From Tidjanibacter sp. (GTDB lineage: Bacteria; Bacteroidota; Bacteroidia; Bacteroidales; Rikenellaceae): a stretch of DNA of 46,090 nt. Within the stretch, counting starts at the first letter, position 1, and each line of letters begins with the position of its first letter. Under the pieces are notes generated by a model. It had not been told where the DNA came from, made no database searches, and was given only the letters and a program-made list of their open reading frames with translations. This document shows positions 34,553 to 44,105 of the stretch, in pieces. Where the stretch lies: contig JAGCJH010000037.1 of the NCBI GenBank assembly GCA_017648105.1, positions 1 through 46,090 of the forward strand. The letters are read 5' to 3'. Made by a program: the position numbers and the translations under genes.

Positions 34553-36820
34553 TTATTGTGGATCGACATCAATGACCAACGAGATGTGACGATATATTTT
34601 GTCACGCAAGAGGTCGCCCACAGCACTGCGAATCAAACATTTGGTGTCGGCAGGCGACTCGCTACGCTCAATGCGCACGAGAATTTGCATATAATAGTTG
34701 TCGGCAATCTGACTGACAGCAGGTGCGTGTGCATCCGACACACCCTTGCCAATCATCTGTCGGAGCTTCTGGGCAAGATGGCGAGCACCACGCACTACGA
34801 GCTCGGGCGATGTGTGACGCAGAGTGAGCTTTATAAGGCGTACGAATGGTGGATAGCTAAAAGCCTCACGGTCACGCAGCTGTGTGCGAGCCATTGCAAG
34901 ATAGTCGCCTCGGGCTGCTTGGATGATTGTATGGTTGTCGGGCTGTGCCGTCTGGATGATTGTGTGCCCCTCGGCATCGTTGCGCCCTGCACGACCGGTA
35001 ATCTGCACGATTGTCTGGAAGGTGCGCTCCTCGGCACGGAAGTCGGGGCGGGAGAGGAGATTGTCGGCATTGAGAACACCCACAACCTTCACACCCGTGA
35101 AGTCGAACCCTTTGGTAATCATCCCCGTGCCGACCAAGATGTCTGCCTCGCCACTCTCGAAGGAACGGATGACCGAGCGCATACGACCGCCCGAGGTGGC
35201 AATGTCGCCATCGAGCCTAACAACTTTTGCCTCGGGAAACATCTCCGAGATAACCTCCTCAATCTTCTCAGTACCAAAGCCTTGTGGTAGTGGCTCGCCC
35301 TCGTGGCACGAGGGGCAACGGGTGGGCGAGTCGATGGCGTAACCGCAGAGGTTGCAACGCAGGCGACTCCCCTTTTTGTAGTATGTGAGCGTCACGCCAC
35401 AGTGGGGGCATCGGGCACTCCACCCGCAGGTGGGGCACTCTATGTAGGGGGCAAAGCCTCGACGATTTTGGAAGAGCATCACTTGTCGCCCCTCAGCAAG
35501 AGCCTCTTTTATTGCATCCGAGAGCTCCTTGCCGATGTGGTCACGACGCTCGCCACGCTTTGCGCTCTTGATGGTGTCCGAAACAGTCACTCGGGGAAGT
35601 TTGCCACTGCCGTAGCGCTCGCCAAGCCAAGCGTAGCCATAGCGACCCGTGTAGGCATTGTAGAAACTCTCCATCGAGGGGGTTGCGCTGCCAAGCAGGG
35701 TCTTGCACCCGAGGTTGTGTGCCATCCACACCGCCACATCTCGTGCCGAAAAGCGGGGTGCGGGGTCTTCCTGCTTGAAGTTTGTGTCGTGCTCCTCATC
35801 GACAATTACGAGCCCGAGATTGTTGAGTGGCAGGAGCACTGCCGAGCGTGTGCCGACGATGATTTCGCCACCCTCCGAGCGAGAGAGTTTGATGTAGATT
35901 TCCGTTCTTGCCCGAGCCGTCATTCGGGAGTGGTAGATGGTCAGACCATCGCCAAAAGCCTCCTTCAAGCGACCAATAAGTTGCTCGGAAAGAGCGAGTT
36001 CGGGTATCAGATAGAGCACCGAACGACCAGCCCTTAGCTGTTCGTTTGCAAGTCTTATGTAAAGCTCGGTTTTGCCACTTCCGGTGATGCCGTGCAGGAG
36101 CATTGTGTGGTGGCGTGTGAAACCCTCACGCACCTTGCTGAGTGCAACCTCTTGTGCCTCAGTGAGCGTGGTGTTGTGCGTCAGGTGTGCAGTATTGTAG
36201 TGGGGCGTGCGCTCACGAGTGAAACTTTCGAGCAAACCACCCTCAATCAGCTTGGCGATAACTGGCGTGGAGGCTCCGAGAGCCGAGCGTGGCACCTCGC
36301 CACACTCCAACCCCATCTCCTCGGTGAGCCCACAAAACTCCATCATTGCCGAGTATTGTGCCTTGCGTCGGGGCAGGAGTTTCTCCAATTCACAACTGAG
36401 AGCCTCCTCTGTGCGCACACCCTCGCCCAAGCGCAACCACTGCTCCTTGCCGAGCGAAAAGACACGCTCCGAGAAGAGGTCGTCACTCTCGGCAGAGGGC
36501 TTCAAGAGGGAGGGTAGAGCGATGCGCATAATCTCGCCAATGGTGCACATATAATACTCCGCACACCACTCCCAGAGGGCAATTTGACCAACACTGGCGA
36601 GTGGCTCAGAGCGCACGATACCCGAGATTTCACGGATGCGTTTGTAGGGTGGGGTGTTGTGGTGGAGTCGGCAGACAATGCCCGTATAAACCTTCTGCTT
36701 ACCGAGGGGCACGGCAACTCCCGAGCCGACCGAAATCTGCTCACGCCACTCCTCGCCCACCACAAAAGTGAGGGGTTGAATGGCAAGAGGGAGTATTATG
36801 TCTGCAAAGAGTTGTTCCAT
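34553..36820 (-). CDS. priA: Primosomal protein N' (PriA helicase)
   Basis: 3'-5' DNA helicase that reloads the replisome at stalled forks. The 755 residues match the family. The N-terminal DNA-binding domain (FADIILPLAIQPLTFVV, VAVPLGKQKVYTGIV) precedes a helicase core with the Walker A motif GITGSGKTELY (K250), the DEEHD box (VIVDEEHDTNFKQEDP) and QITGRAGR. Between the motifs is the zinc-binding cysteine array (CPTCGWSARCPHCG, CNLCG, CPSC). It is the first gene of priA-comF. A -7 box at 36894-36901 lies 74 bases upstream, divergent from the YitT paralogue 2 promoter. Confidence 0.96.
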   Translation of the reverse strand: MEQLFADIILPLAIQPLTFVVGEEWREQISVGSGVAVPLGKQKVYTGIVCRLHHNTPPYKRIREISGIVRSEPLASVGQIALWEWCAEYYMCTIGEIMRIALPSLLKPSAESDDLFSERVFSLGKEQWLRLGEGVRTEEALSCELEKLLPRRKAQYSAMMEFCGLTEEMGLECGEVPRSALGASTPVIAKLIEGGLLESFTRERTPHYNTAHLTHNTTLTEAQEVALSKVREGFTRHHTMLLHGITGSGKTELYIRLANEQLRAGRSVLYLIPELALSEQLIGRLKEAFGDGLTIYHSRMTARARTEIYIKLSRSEGGEIIVGTRSAVLLPLNNLGLVIVDEEHDTNFKQEDPAPRFSARDVAVWMAHNLGCKTLLGSATPSMESFYNAYTGRYGYAWLGERYGSGKLPRVTVSDTIKSAKRGERRDHIGKELSDAIKEALAEGRQVMLFQNRRGFAPYIECPTCGWSARCPHCGVTLTYYKKGSRLRCNLCGYAIDSPTRCPSCHEGEPLPQGFGTEKIEEVISEMFPEAKVVRLDGDIATSGGRMRSVIRSFESGEADILVGTGMITKGFDFTGVKVVGVLNADNLLSRPDFRAEERTFQTIVQITGRAGRNDAEGHTIIQTAQPDNHTIIQAARGDYLAMARTQLRDREAFSYPPFVRLIKLTLRHTSPELVVRGARHLAQKLRQMIGKGVSDAHAPAVSQIADNYYMQILVRIERSESPADTKCLIRSAVGDLLRDKIYRHISLVIDVDPQ

Positions 36821-36893
36821 CGCTTATAGAAAAAAACTCCACTGAAAGTGGAAAAAGAAAATTTAACACCATAGTGGGGTAAAAAATCCTTCA

Positions 36894-36901
36894 CAAAAAT
36901 A
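36894..36901 (-). promoter_or_regulatory. Promoter -7 box of priA-comF
   Basis: TATTTTTG on the minus strand. Its -33 region would overlap the divergent promoter at 36925-36932. Confidence 0.45.
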
Positions 36902-36924
36902 GATAAAAATCGGGAAAAAGGTTG

Positions 36925-36932
36925 TACCTTCG
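36925..36932 (+). promoter_or_regulatory. Promoter -7 box of YitT paralogue 2
   Basis: TACCTTCG, a one-base variant of TAnnTTTG, 12 bases before ATG 36945. If used, the leader is very short. Confidence 0.45.
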
Positions 36933-36944
36933 TGACGAATTATA

Positions 36945-37916
36945 ATGTTTAATGGAATGAAACTTTCAAAACCTACTCTTGGAGGAGTCTTTACTTGGAT
37001 TAAAGACTTGGTATTGATTACTATTGGCGTGGCAATCTATGCCTTTGCTTGGACCGGCATCATCAATCCTGCAAATGGTATGGGTGGTGGCGCAACTGGT
37101 TTTGCTCGACTCGTGTGTGAGCTCACAGGCGGTATTGAGGGTGGCGGTGTGCCCATTGGTGTCACTTTCTTCATCTTCAACGCAGTGTTCCTCATCATCT
37201 GTGTCTTGCTCCTTGGTGCTAAGTTTGGCGTGAAGACCATCTATGCAATCTTTATGACCTCGGTGCTGATGACCCTCTTTGAGAACATCTTGCCCGTAGA
37301 GGGTCTGTTCCCTGCATTGGCACAGGATAAACTCCTTTCGTCTATCCTTGGTGGTATCGTGATGGGCTTCGGTGTGGCAAGTTGCCTCCTGATGGGTGGT
37401 TCGACAGGTGGTAGTGACCTTATCGCAATGATTGTTACTCGCTATCTGAATTTGAGCTATTCACAAGTTGTGGTGTTTGTGGATATCTTCATCATCGGCT
37501 CGTCGTACTTTGTGTTCGGCAACGATATTATGATTACGATTTATGGTTTCCTCACAACAGCAGTCTTTGGCTATGCGAGCAATCTGGTGCTCTCGGGAGA
37601 TAAACAATCGTTGCAAATCTTCGTATTCTCGAAGGAGTACAACACCATTGCAGATGTGGTATCGACCAAGTTGGAGCGTGGCGTAACCCTCCTTCACGGT
37701 ACGGGCTACTACTCCAAACAGGATGTTATGGTTGTGATGATTGTCTGCCGTAAGAGCGAGCTCGGTATGATGATGAGGGCAATCAAGAGCGTCGATAACA
37801 AAGCATTCATCTCCGTAGCCAATGTAATGGGTGTTTACGGCGAGGGCTTCGATAAGTATAAAATTGCAGGTAAGAAAGAACTCAAAGCGGTCAAGAAGAC
37901 CGAGGGTATCATCTAA
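36945..37916 (+). CDS. YitT/DUF2179-family membrane protein (paralogue 2)
   Basis: A 323-residue membrane protein (or 319 from the in-frame ATG at 36957). About five to six hydrophobic spans with the family motif [20 protein letters not shown] occupy the first 210 residues. A soluble DUF2179-like C-terminal domain ([36 protein letters not shown]) follows, ending in a lysine-rich tail. It shares this layout with the gene at 8537 but differs through much of its length, so the two are old paralogues. Function is unknown for the family. It is followed after 50 bases by metG with no terminator between, so cotranscription is likely. Confidence 0.85.
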   Translation: MFNGMKLSKPTLGGVFTWIKDLVLITIGVAIYAFAWTGIINPANGMGGGATGFARLVCELTGGIEGGGVPIGVTFFIFNAVFLIICVLLLGAKFGVKTIYAIFMTSVLMTLFENILPVEGLFPALAQDKLLSSILGGIVMGFGVASCLLMGGSTGGSDLIAMIVTRYLNLSYSQVVVFVDIFIIGSSYFVFGNDIMITIYGFLTTAVFGYASNLVLSGDKQSLQIFVFSKEYNTIADVVSTKLERGVTLLHGTGYYSKQDVMVVMIVCRKSELGMMMRAIKSVDNKAFISVANVMGVYGEGFDKYKIAGKKELKAVKKTEGII

Positions 37917-37966
37917 TCCTGCCCCCAAAAATAGAGAAGAAACAAGAAAAGTATAAAGTTAGGAAA

Positions 37967-40003
37967 ATGAGTAAGCAATACAAAAGGTATTTGGTAACTT
38001 CGGCACTTCCCTATGCCAATGGTCCCGTGCATATCGGTCACTTGGCAGGCGTGTATGTGCCTTCGGATATTTATGTGCGCTACCTCCGTTTGAGGGGTAG
38101 GGATGTTGTTTGGGTGTGCGGTAGCGACGAGCACGGTGTGCCCATCACCATCAAAGCACGCAAGGAGGGCGTAACTCCTCAGGATGTTGTGGATAAGTAT
38201 AACGCAATCATCAAGAACTCGTTTGAGGGTCTTGGTATCTCGTTCGACATCTACTCCCGCACCACTTCGCCCACCCACTATAAGACCGCTTCGGAGTTCT
38301 TCCGCACACTCTACGATAAGGGTGTTTTCTCGGAGGCAACAAGCAAACAATACTACGACGAGGAGGCAAAAACCTTCCTCGCAGACCGCTACATTATGGG
38401 AACTTGCCCCCACTGCCAAGCAGAGGGCGCATACGGCGACCAGTGTGAGAAGTGTGGCTCGACCCTGAACCCCACCGACCTTCTCAACCCCAAGAGTATG
38501 ATTTCTGGCTCGGCACCCGTGAGGAAGGAGACCACCCACTGGTACTTGCCCCTCGATAAGTATGAGCCTGCACTCCGAGAGTGGATTTTGGAGGGTCACA
38601 AAGAGTGGAAGAGCAATGTCTATGGTCAGTGCAAGTCGTGGATGGATTTGGGCTTGCAGCCCCGTGCCGTGAGCCGTGACTTGAACTGGGGTATCCCTGT
38701 GCCCGTTGAGGGTGCTGAGGGTAAGGTGCTCTATGTTTGGTTTGACGCACCTATCGGTTACATCTCCGCAACGAAGGATTTGACCCCCGACTGGGAGAAA
38801 TATTGGAAAGATGAGGAGACCAAGATGGTACACTTCATCGGTAAGGACAACATCGTATTCCACTGCATCGTCTTCCCCTCGATGCTGATGGCACACGGCG
38901 GCTACATCCTCCCCGAGAATGTTCCTGCAAATGAGTTCCTCAATCTCGAAGGCGACAAGATTTCCACCTCCCGCAACTGGGCTGTGTGGCTCAATGAGTA
39001 TTTGGAGGATATGCCTGGTAAGCAGGATGTGCTCCGCTATGTGCTCTGTGCAAATGCACCTGAGACCAAGGATAACGACTTCACTTGGAAGGACTATCAG
39101 GCACGCAACAACAACGAGCTCGTAGCAGTTCTCGGTAACTTCGTAAACCGTGCGCTCGTGCTCACACACAAATACTATGGTGGCGTGGTGCCCGAGGCTG
39201 GCGAACTGACCGACTACGACAAGGAGATTCTCGCAGAGCTTCCCCGCATCAAGGCTTCGCTCGAAGATGCTTTGGAGAACTACCGTTTCCGTGAGGCACT
39301 CAAAGAGGCTATGAATATTGCACGCCTCGGTAATAAGTACCTCGCAGATACCGAGCCCTGGAAGGTTGTTAAGACCGACCCAGAGAGGGTTAAGACCATC
39401 TTGAATGTGGCTTTGCAGATTGTGGCAAACACCACTGTGGCTATCGAGCCCTTTATGCCTTTCAGCGCAGAGAAGCTCCTGCGTATGCTCGCTGTGGAGA
39501 AGATTGAGTGGGATATGCTCGGCAACACCAACATCATTCCCGCAGGTCACACCATCTCGACCCCCGAGCTCCTCTTTGAGAAGATTGAGGATGAGGTTAT
39601 TGAGCGTCAAGTTAAGAAATTGCAGGACACCAAGGCTGCTAACGAGGCTGCCAATGCGGCAGTTGAGCCCCAGAAGGAGAGCGTAACCTTCGAGCAGTTT
39701 GGTAAGATGGATATCAGGGTTTCGACCGTTGTGGCTGCCGAGAAGGTTGCTAAGACCAAGAAACTCCTCAAACTTACTGTTGATACGGGCATCGACACCC
39801 GCACTATCGTGTCGGGTATCGCTGAGCACTATACCCCCGAGGAACTTGTGGGTCGTCAGATTTTGGTGCTTGTGAACTTGCTGCCCCGTGAGCTCAAAGG
39901 TATCACTTCGGAGGGTATGATTCTGATGTCGTCGGATGCCACTGGCAAACTCACACTCCTCGCACCTACCGACAAAGTGCCTAACGGCTCGCAGGTGGGA
40001 TAG
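37967..40003 (+). CDS. metG: Methionyl-tRNA synthetase with C-terminal tRNA-binding domain
   Basis: Charges tRNA-Met. The 678 residues contain the class I HIGH motif (HIGH, 22-25, in [11 protein letters not shown]) and a zinc knuckle [18 protein letters not shown]. The KMSKS-loop equivalent KISTSRNW (about 331-338) has the I/T variant usual for Bacteroidetes. The anticodon-binding helical domain follows. From about residue 575 an EMAPII/Trbp-like tRNA-binding domain ([17 protein letters not shown]) completes a full-length MetRS. It lies downstream of YitT paralogue 2 with 50 bases between. A family-2 repeat (40012-40068) separates it from ilvE. Confidence 0.97.
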   Translation: MSKQYKRYLVTSALPYANGPVHIGHLAGVYVPSDIYVRYLRLRGRDVVWVCGSDEHGVPITIKARKEGVTPQDVVDKYNAIIKNSFEGLGISFDIYSRTTSPTHYKTASEFFRTLYDKGVFSEATSKQYYDEEAKTFLADRYIMGTCPHCQAEGAYGDQCEKCGSTLNPTDLLNPKSMISGSAPVRKETTHWYLPLDKYEPALREWILEGHKEWKSNVYGQCKSWMDLGLQPRAVSRDLNWGIPVPVEGAEGKVLYVWFDAPIGYISATKDLTPDWEKYWKDEETKMVHFIGKDNIVFHCIVFPSMLMAHGGYILPENVPANEFLNLEGDKISTSRNWAVWLNEYLEDMPGKQDVLRYVLCANAPETKDNDFTWKDYQARNNNELVAVLGNFVNRALVLTHKYYGGVVPEAGELTDYDKEILAELPRIKASLEDALENYRFREALKEAMNIARLGNKYLADTEPWKVVKTDPERVKTILNVALQIVANTTVAIEPFMPFSAEKLLRMLAVEKIEWDMLGNTNIIPAGHTISTPELLFEKIEDEVIERQVKKLQDTKAANEAANAAVEPQKESVTFEQFGKMDIRVSTVVAAEKVAKTKKLLKLTVDTGIDTRTIVSGIAEHYTPEELVGRQILVLVNLLPRELKGITSEGMILMSSDATGKLTLLAPTDKVPNGSQVG

Positions 40004-40011
40004 GGGTCTGA

Positions 40012-40070
40012 GTTAAGGCTGAGCAAAGTCTGCACAAAAAGTTTTTGGTGCACATTTTTGCAAAAAGGAG
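40012..40070 (+). repeat. Family-2 intergenic repeat, copy 1
   Basis: Shares about 57 bases with 41391-41447 (GAGCAAAGTCT, CAC, AAAAGTTTTT, GTGCA, TTTTT, CAAAAAG). It has hairpin TGCACAAAAA/TTTTTGGTGCA (40031-40052) and then a TTTTT/AAAAA stem. It lies nine bases past the metG stop. Confidence 0.75.
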
Positions 40071-40132
40071 TGAAAAAAAAGGGAATGAAAACAAACAAGA
40101 TAAAAACAAAACCCTAAAACTATTATTAAAAA

Positions 40133-41152
40133 ATGAAAGACATTAAATGGCAAGAGCTTGGTTTTAGCTATGTTAAAACTGACTACAACACTCGTTGTGT
40201 ATGGAAAGATGGTGCGTGGGGCAAGATTGAGGTAAGCGATAGCGAGTATCTCCCCATCCATATGGCTGCCACCTGCCTCCACTATGGTCAGGAGGTATTC
40301 GAGGGTATGAAGGCTTTCCGTGGCGTTGATGGCAAGGTGCGCTTCTTCCGCTTGGAGGAGAACGCTAAGCGTATGCAGCGCTCGGGCGAGTATCTGCGTA
40401 TGCAGGTGCCCAGCCTCGAACTCTTCGAGGAGATGTGCACAAAGGCTGTGGAGGCAAATGCTGAGTACATTCCTCCCTATGGCACTGGTGCATCGCTCTA
40501 CTTGCGTCCTTTGCTCATTGGTACTGGCGCACAAGTGGGTGTTAAGGAGTCTACCGAATACACCTTTGTGGTGTTTGTGACTCCCGTAGGTCCCTACTTC
40601 AAGGAGGGCTTCAAGCCTATCACTGTAACCCTCGAGCGTCTTTATGACCGAGCAGCACCTCACGGTACTGGTCACACTAAGGTGGGTGGTAACTATGCGG
40701 CTTCTATCGGCTCGGGCTCCCGTGCGCACGAGGCTGGCTTTGCAAACTGCCTCTACCTCGACCCCAAAGAGAAAAAGTATATCGATGAGTTTGGTGCAGC
40801 CAACTTCTTTGGTATCAAGGAGGGTAAATATGTGACTCCCGATTCGTCGTCGGTGCTCCCCTCGATTACCAATATGTCGCTCCGCACTTTGGCAGAGGAT
40901 TTGGGCTTGACCGTTGAGAATCGCCCCATCGCTGTTGAGGAGCTTGCAACCTTTGAGGAGGCTGGTGCTTGCGGTACCGCAGCTGTTATCTCGCCCGTGG
41001 GTCGCATCTACGATCCCCTCACCGAGAAATACTATGAGTATGGCTCCGAGGCAGGTCCTGTGAGTGTTAAACTCTACAACCTCTTGCAGGATATTCAGTA
41101 TGGTCGTGTGGAGGATACACACGGTTGGACTAAGGTTATTGAAAACCTCTAA
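40133..41152 (+). CDS. ilvE: Branched-chain amino acid aminotransferase
   Basis: PLP enzyme that transaminates leucine, isoleucine and valine with 2-oxoglutarate. The 339 residues are fold-type IV. The Schiff-base lysine is K183 in GHTKVGGNYAAS. EVFEGMKAFRG, FFRLEENAKRM, YLRPLLIGTGAQVGV and the phosphate-binding CGTAAVISPVG segment are all present. This is the longer, eukaryote-type BCAT form common in Bacteroidetes. A family-2 repeat and an A-rich leader precede it. Structured element copy C starts at its stop codon and probably terminates transcription. Confidence 0.96.
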   Translation: MKDIKWQELGFSYVKTDYNTRCVWKDGAWGKIEVSDSEYLPIHMAATCLHYGQEVFEGMKAFRGVDGKVRFFRLEENAKRMQRSGEYLRMQVPSLELFEEMCTKAVEANAEYIPPYGTGASLYLRPLLIGTGAQVGVKESTEYTFVVFVTPVGPYFKEGFKPITVTLERLYDRAAPHGTGHTKVGGNYAASIGSGSRAHEAGFANCLYLDPKEKKYIDEFGAANFFGIKEGKYVTPDSSSVLPSITNMSLRTLAEDLGLTVENRPIAVEELATFEEAGACGTAAVISPVGRIYDPLTEKYYEYGSEAGPVSVKLYNLLQDIQYGRVEDTHGWTKVIENL

Positions 41153-41277
41153 AAAACACATATAACGAGCGTCTGCTTCGTTATACTGCGATAAGCGGAG
41201 TTCCTCATTTGCGCTGAGCAAACTGCTGACTCCGCTTTCTTGTATACCTTGCATTCATCTCATTCTATGAGTTTTTT
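41151..41277 (+). repeat. Structured intergenic element, copy C
   Basis: Outer arms 41151-41169 and 41259-41277 match at 16 of 19 positions and end in T6. Hairpin 1 is ATAACGA/TCGTTAT (41162-41168 with 41178-41184). Hairpin 2 is AAGCGGAGT/ACTCCGCTT (41193-41201 with 41229-41237), upper stem TTTGC GCTGA GCAAA. The 5' tag ACTGCGATAA and 3' tag TTTCTTGT are conserved. Confidence 0.8.
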
Positions 41278-41390
41278 GTCGACCGCCGACCGTCAACCGA
41301 TAAACAAGAGTAACAGGAGTTTGTTTTTCCTGTTTTCCCTTTCCCTCCCCTAAGTTAGGGGATGGTGCCCAAAGGGCGGGAGAGGTTTGT

Positions 41391-41455
41391 CCTTAGGCAG
41401 AGCAAAGTCTACACTAAAAGTTTTTAGTGCAGCTTTTTCCAAAAAGTCGCAATAA
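41391..41455 (+). repeat. Family-2 intergenic repeat, copy 2
   Basis: Second copy of the 40012 repeat. Hairpin CACTAAAA/TTTTAGTG (41412-41429) is perfect. It is followed by CTTTTT/AAAAAG and then GTCGCAATAAT, which is also the hairpin module of the promoter cassettes near 21.2 and 23.2 kb. Confidence 0.75.
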
Positions 41456-41463
41456 TATATAAT

Positions 41464-41505
41464 AAAAAAGAGAGGAACTTTGATTTGAAGTCCCTCTCTT
41501 TTTTT
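41464..41505. terminator. Bidirectional terminator
   Basis: AAGAGAGG-A-ACTT/AAGT-C-CCTCTCTT stem with one mismatch, A6 before and T7 after, abutting the Omp85-like stop at 41507. Confidence 0.85.
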
Positions 41506-41506
41506 G

Positions 41507-42781
41507 TTAGAAGATGTAGTTTGTACCGATGTTTAGACCGCCCTTGCCATCTCGTTTGTCGAAGGGCTTGCCATATTCGCAGGAGATGATGAAGTTGTGG
41601 TTCATCACAATCTTCAAGCCCAAACCTGCACTTGCGTGTATGCCACCATAGCCCTCGCCACTATAAATGCCGAGTGTTTCGTTCACAATCTCCTGTGCGA
41701 GATTGCCACCCTTTTGCTTGTCGAAAGCCCTCGCTTTGGTGATGACACCTGCGTCGAGGAAGGGGTTGAGGGCGATGTACCAGTTCTGGTTGATGAATGT
41801 GAAGCGTGCAACCTTAACCCTCGCTTCGAGGTTTGCCCAAGCGTAACCATCTGCCAAGATGCGACCCTGGAAGACGCCACGAATGGAGTTCTTGCCACCC
41901 AAACCCTCATTCTTAATCTGGCGGAGATATAGGGGAGTGATGGTCTGTTGGAGATAGAAGGGAGCGTTGCCGAAGGTCTGTTGGTAGTTCAGGCGGTAGC
42001 CAATCACGAGGTTGTCCTCCAATACGGGGAAGAACTGACGCCAAGTAGCCATAATGCGACCATAGGTTTCGCCCTCGCCGAACAAGTCGGGCGAGAAGCT
42101 GGCAACAATCTCTGCGCAGTAACCTTTGGTGGGCGCAGCCTCCATATCACGAGTGTCATACACAAGACCACCTTTGAGCTCCAAGTGGGTGCCTGCCACC
42201 TCGTCGTCGCTGATAAGACCAGCGGTGCGGTAGAGTTGATAGAGCGAGGGGTTGTCTTTATACTTGCTGAGTTGCACATTGTCGGTGGTCACATTCCAGA
42301 AGGTCAGACCTGCCATCCAAGTGAGTTTGTTGGAGATGGAGCCCTGTACATCGGCGATGGCACGCAACATTGTGCGGTCCATATAGTACCACGAGCTATC
42401 CTTCGTCCAGTCCATATTGAGGGGCGCTGCATAGCCGTTGAAGCCATAGAAGGGGGTCATTGCCGAGTCGAGGTAGCTCACGGCTGCGGTGAGTCGCAAG
42501 CCGGGGAGCAGGTATTTCGAGTCGTAGAACATATGAGCAATGGTTTCTCCTTTGGTGTAGTGCGAGAGCTCCACATTAAACTTGTGGAGGTAGGTGGGAT
42601 AGGTGCTACCATCGCCAAAGTAGAAGAAGTCGCAGAGTGCGCCATACTGAAAACCGAGGTCGGAGTTGTAGCTAATTGCGGGCAGGGGACCTAAGTTCCA
42701 ACCTGTCTTGATTTTCTCCTGTGCCGAGGCACCCATTGAGAGGGTTGCACAAGCCAGAAGTAAGAGTAAAAATCTTTTCAT
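41507..42781 (-). CDS. BamA/TamA (Omp85)-like outer-membrane beta-barrel protein
   Basis: A 424-residue exported protein. MKRFLLLLLACATLSMGASA is a signal peptide with likely cleavage after residue 20. The rest alternates short polar and aromatic strands ending in FIISCEYGKPFDKRDG and a C-terminal aromatic residue (NYIF), as expected of an outer-membrane barrel. GLGGKNSIRGVFQGR (293-307) resembles the Omp85 VRGF/Y motif, and GLVYDTRDMEAAPTKGYCAE the typical D-x-R-D strand turn. No POTRA domains precede the barrel. It is therefore a barrel-only member, of the kind often annotated BamA/TamA family in Bacteroidetes. Its cargo or partner is unknown. It lies 57 bases downstream of a DUF819 gene and may share its transcript. 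Confidence 0.8.
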   Translation of the reverse strand: MKRFLLLLLACATLSMGASAQEKIKTGWNLGPLPAISYNSDLGFQYGALCDFFYFGDGSTYPTYLHKFNVELSHYTKGETIAHMFYDSKYLLPGLRLTAAVSYLDSAMTPFYGFNGYAAPLNMDWTKDSSWYYMDRTMLRAIADVQGSISNKLTWMAGLTFWNVTTDNVQLSKYKDNPSLYQLYRTAGLISDDEVAGTHLELKGGLVYDTRDMEAAPTKGYCAEIVASFSPDLFGEGETYGRIMATWRQFFPVLEDNLVIGYRLNYQQTFGNAPFYLQQTITPLYLRQIKNEGLGGKNSIRGVFQGRILADGYAWANLEARVKVARFTFINQNWYIALNPFLDAGVITKARAFDKQKGGNLAQEIVNETLGIYSGEGYGGIHASAGLGLKIVMNHNFIISCEYGKPFDKRDGKGGLNIGTNYIF

Positions 42782-42838
42782 ACCTATTACTTATACATTA
42801 TATATTAACTTCTTATTGTTCTTCGCATCTGTTGTTCC

Positions 42839-43996
42839 TTAGAGGATATTCATCAGCGAGTATGTCAAAAATCCGAGATAGTTGCCCACGGCATAGCCTA
42901 CCAAACCGATGGTTACACCCACCACAATGATATCCTTATTCTTCATCGAAGCGGCAATCATAGGCACAAAGATGGGGGAGTTGATGAGGGTGTTGGAGGT
43001 GATAACAGCCGTATCGCCATCCACCTTGAAAAGTTTTGCGCCCAGCAGGGTGAGCAGGAATGAGCCGAAGACTACAATAACTTGGAATAGTATGATGTAG
43101 AGTGCGCCCTCGTAGTTCATCGTGCGGAAGTTTGCCATCGAGGCAACAACCACAGAGAAGATGTAGATGATATACATACCCGCATCGTAGCTCTTGTCCC
43201 ACGACTTGACCTCCTTCCAGAGTGAGAATATGAGCGCAAGGGTAGTGAGTGTGAGAATCATCACAACCGTAAAGATATTCTCATCGTAGCGCTTTGCGTA
43301 GGTTGCAACACCAAAAGCGGCAGCAACAATCACGAGCGTGAGGAGCGTAACTTTGACGAGCTGTTTCACAGACTCCTTCTTGTGGAAATCCTTATAGGGA
43401 TTTTTCTCGGCGTACTCGGCGAGGTTTACCTCTTTGTCGGTAGCATAGATGCCCCTACCGAGGAACTTGCGAGCCTGTTTGATACCTACCGACATCAGCA
43501 TCACAAGATATAAGAAGCAGATGATCATATCAAACGAGTTGATAAGGATGAAGGTCTCGTTTTTCATATCGAGCATAACCTTCAAGGCTGCAAGGTTGGG
43601 CGTACCACCCGTACACTTACCCATAATAGCACCACCAATAATTGCGCCCTCTTCGCCCAAGCCGCCTCGGAGTGCGAAGAAGCCTACGAAAGAGGCTATT
43701 GTCACAGCCACGATACCTACAATGGTAATCTTCAATGAGGTCTTCACCGAAAACTTCTTGAAGTCGCAACTGTAAAGCATCATTGGCAGAGCCAAAGGAA
43801 TTGCAATGGAGGAAATGGTGTTTTGCAAACCTGCGCAGTCGGCAGGAATAAGATTGAGGTTGGCAATGATAATGCCGAGGAAGTAGAGAATCAGAACTGG
43901 ACCAATTTTGCCCAAAATCTTCCACCTGTTGCACGCCCACAGTACCGCCGCAGGCGAGAGGAGATAGAATAGCACAAGTGCAATTTTACCTAACAT
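42839..43996 (-). CDS. DUF819 family membrane protein (tandem copy 2)
   Basis: A 385-residue polytopic membrane protein beginning MLGKIALVLFYLLSPAAVLW. About nine to eleven hydrophobic spans are visible. Family-like segments are IPLALPMMLYSCDFKKF, GGAIMGKCTGGTPNLAALKV and the C-terminal SPIFVPMIAASMKNKDI. DUF819 proteins (YjcL-like) are predicted transporters with no firm substrate. The neighbour at 44213 is a paralogue with the same order of motifs. The duplication is old: the midsections differ and the conserved half-repeat reads GKCTGGTPN here against GQYSGGAGN there. It has its own -7 box and a leader of about 105 bases with a hairpin. Confidence 0.88.
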   Translation of the reverse strand: MLGKIALVLFYLLSPAAVLWACNRWKILGKIGPVLILYFLGIIIANLNLIPADCAGLQNTISSIAIPLALPMMLYSCDFKKFSVKTSLKITIVGIVAVTIASFVGFFALRGGLGEEGAIIGGAIMGKCTGGTPNLAALKVMLDMKNETFILINSFDMIICFLYLVMLMSVGIKQARKFLGRGIYATDKEVNLAEYAEKNPYKDFHKKESVKQLVKVTLLTLVIVAAAFGVATYAKRYDENIFTVVMILTLTTLALIFSLWKEVKSWDKSYDAGMYIIYIFSVVVASMANFRTMNYEGALYIILFQVIVVFGSFLLTLLGAKLFKVDGDTAVITSNTLINSPIFVPMIAASMKNKDIIVVGVTIGLVGYAVGNYLGFLTYSLMNIL

Positions 43997-44043
43997 AACT
44001 TGATATTTTTGTGTTTTTTAGTTTGGGTTCTTCTTCTGCTCAT

Positions 44044-44060
44044 CGCAACGGATTGTTGCG
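44044..44060 (-). other. Hairpin in the DUF819 copy 2 leader
   Basis: GCAAC/GTTGC-type stem extended by outer CTGCTC..AGCAG pairing (about 44036-44073), between the -7 box at 44106-44113 and the start at 43996. It may be a leader structure with a control role. Confidence 0.4.
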
Positions 44061-44105
44061 CTCAAAGCAGCCGAGCGGACTCCAAATGGTTTATGTGTGG
44101 CGTGT

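Larger units (their letters stand above)
41153..41506. other. Intergenic region between convergent ilvE and the Omp85-like gene
   Basis: 354 bases without a gene: structured element C, a CGACCG-rich stretch, AACAGGA/TCCTGTT hairpin (near 41311-41333), a nested palindrome CCCCTAA/TTAGGGG with GCCC/GGGC (about 41346-41384), family-2 repeat copy 2 and a bidirectional terminator. Confidence 0.7.
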
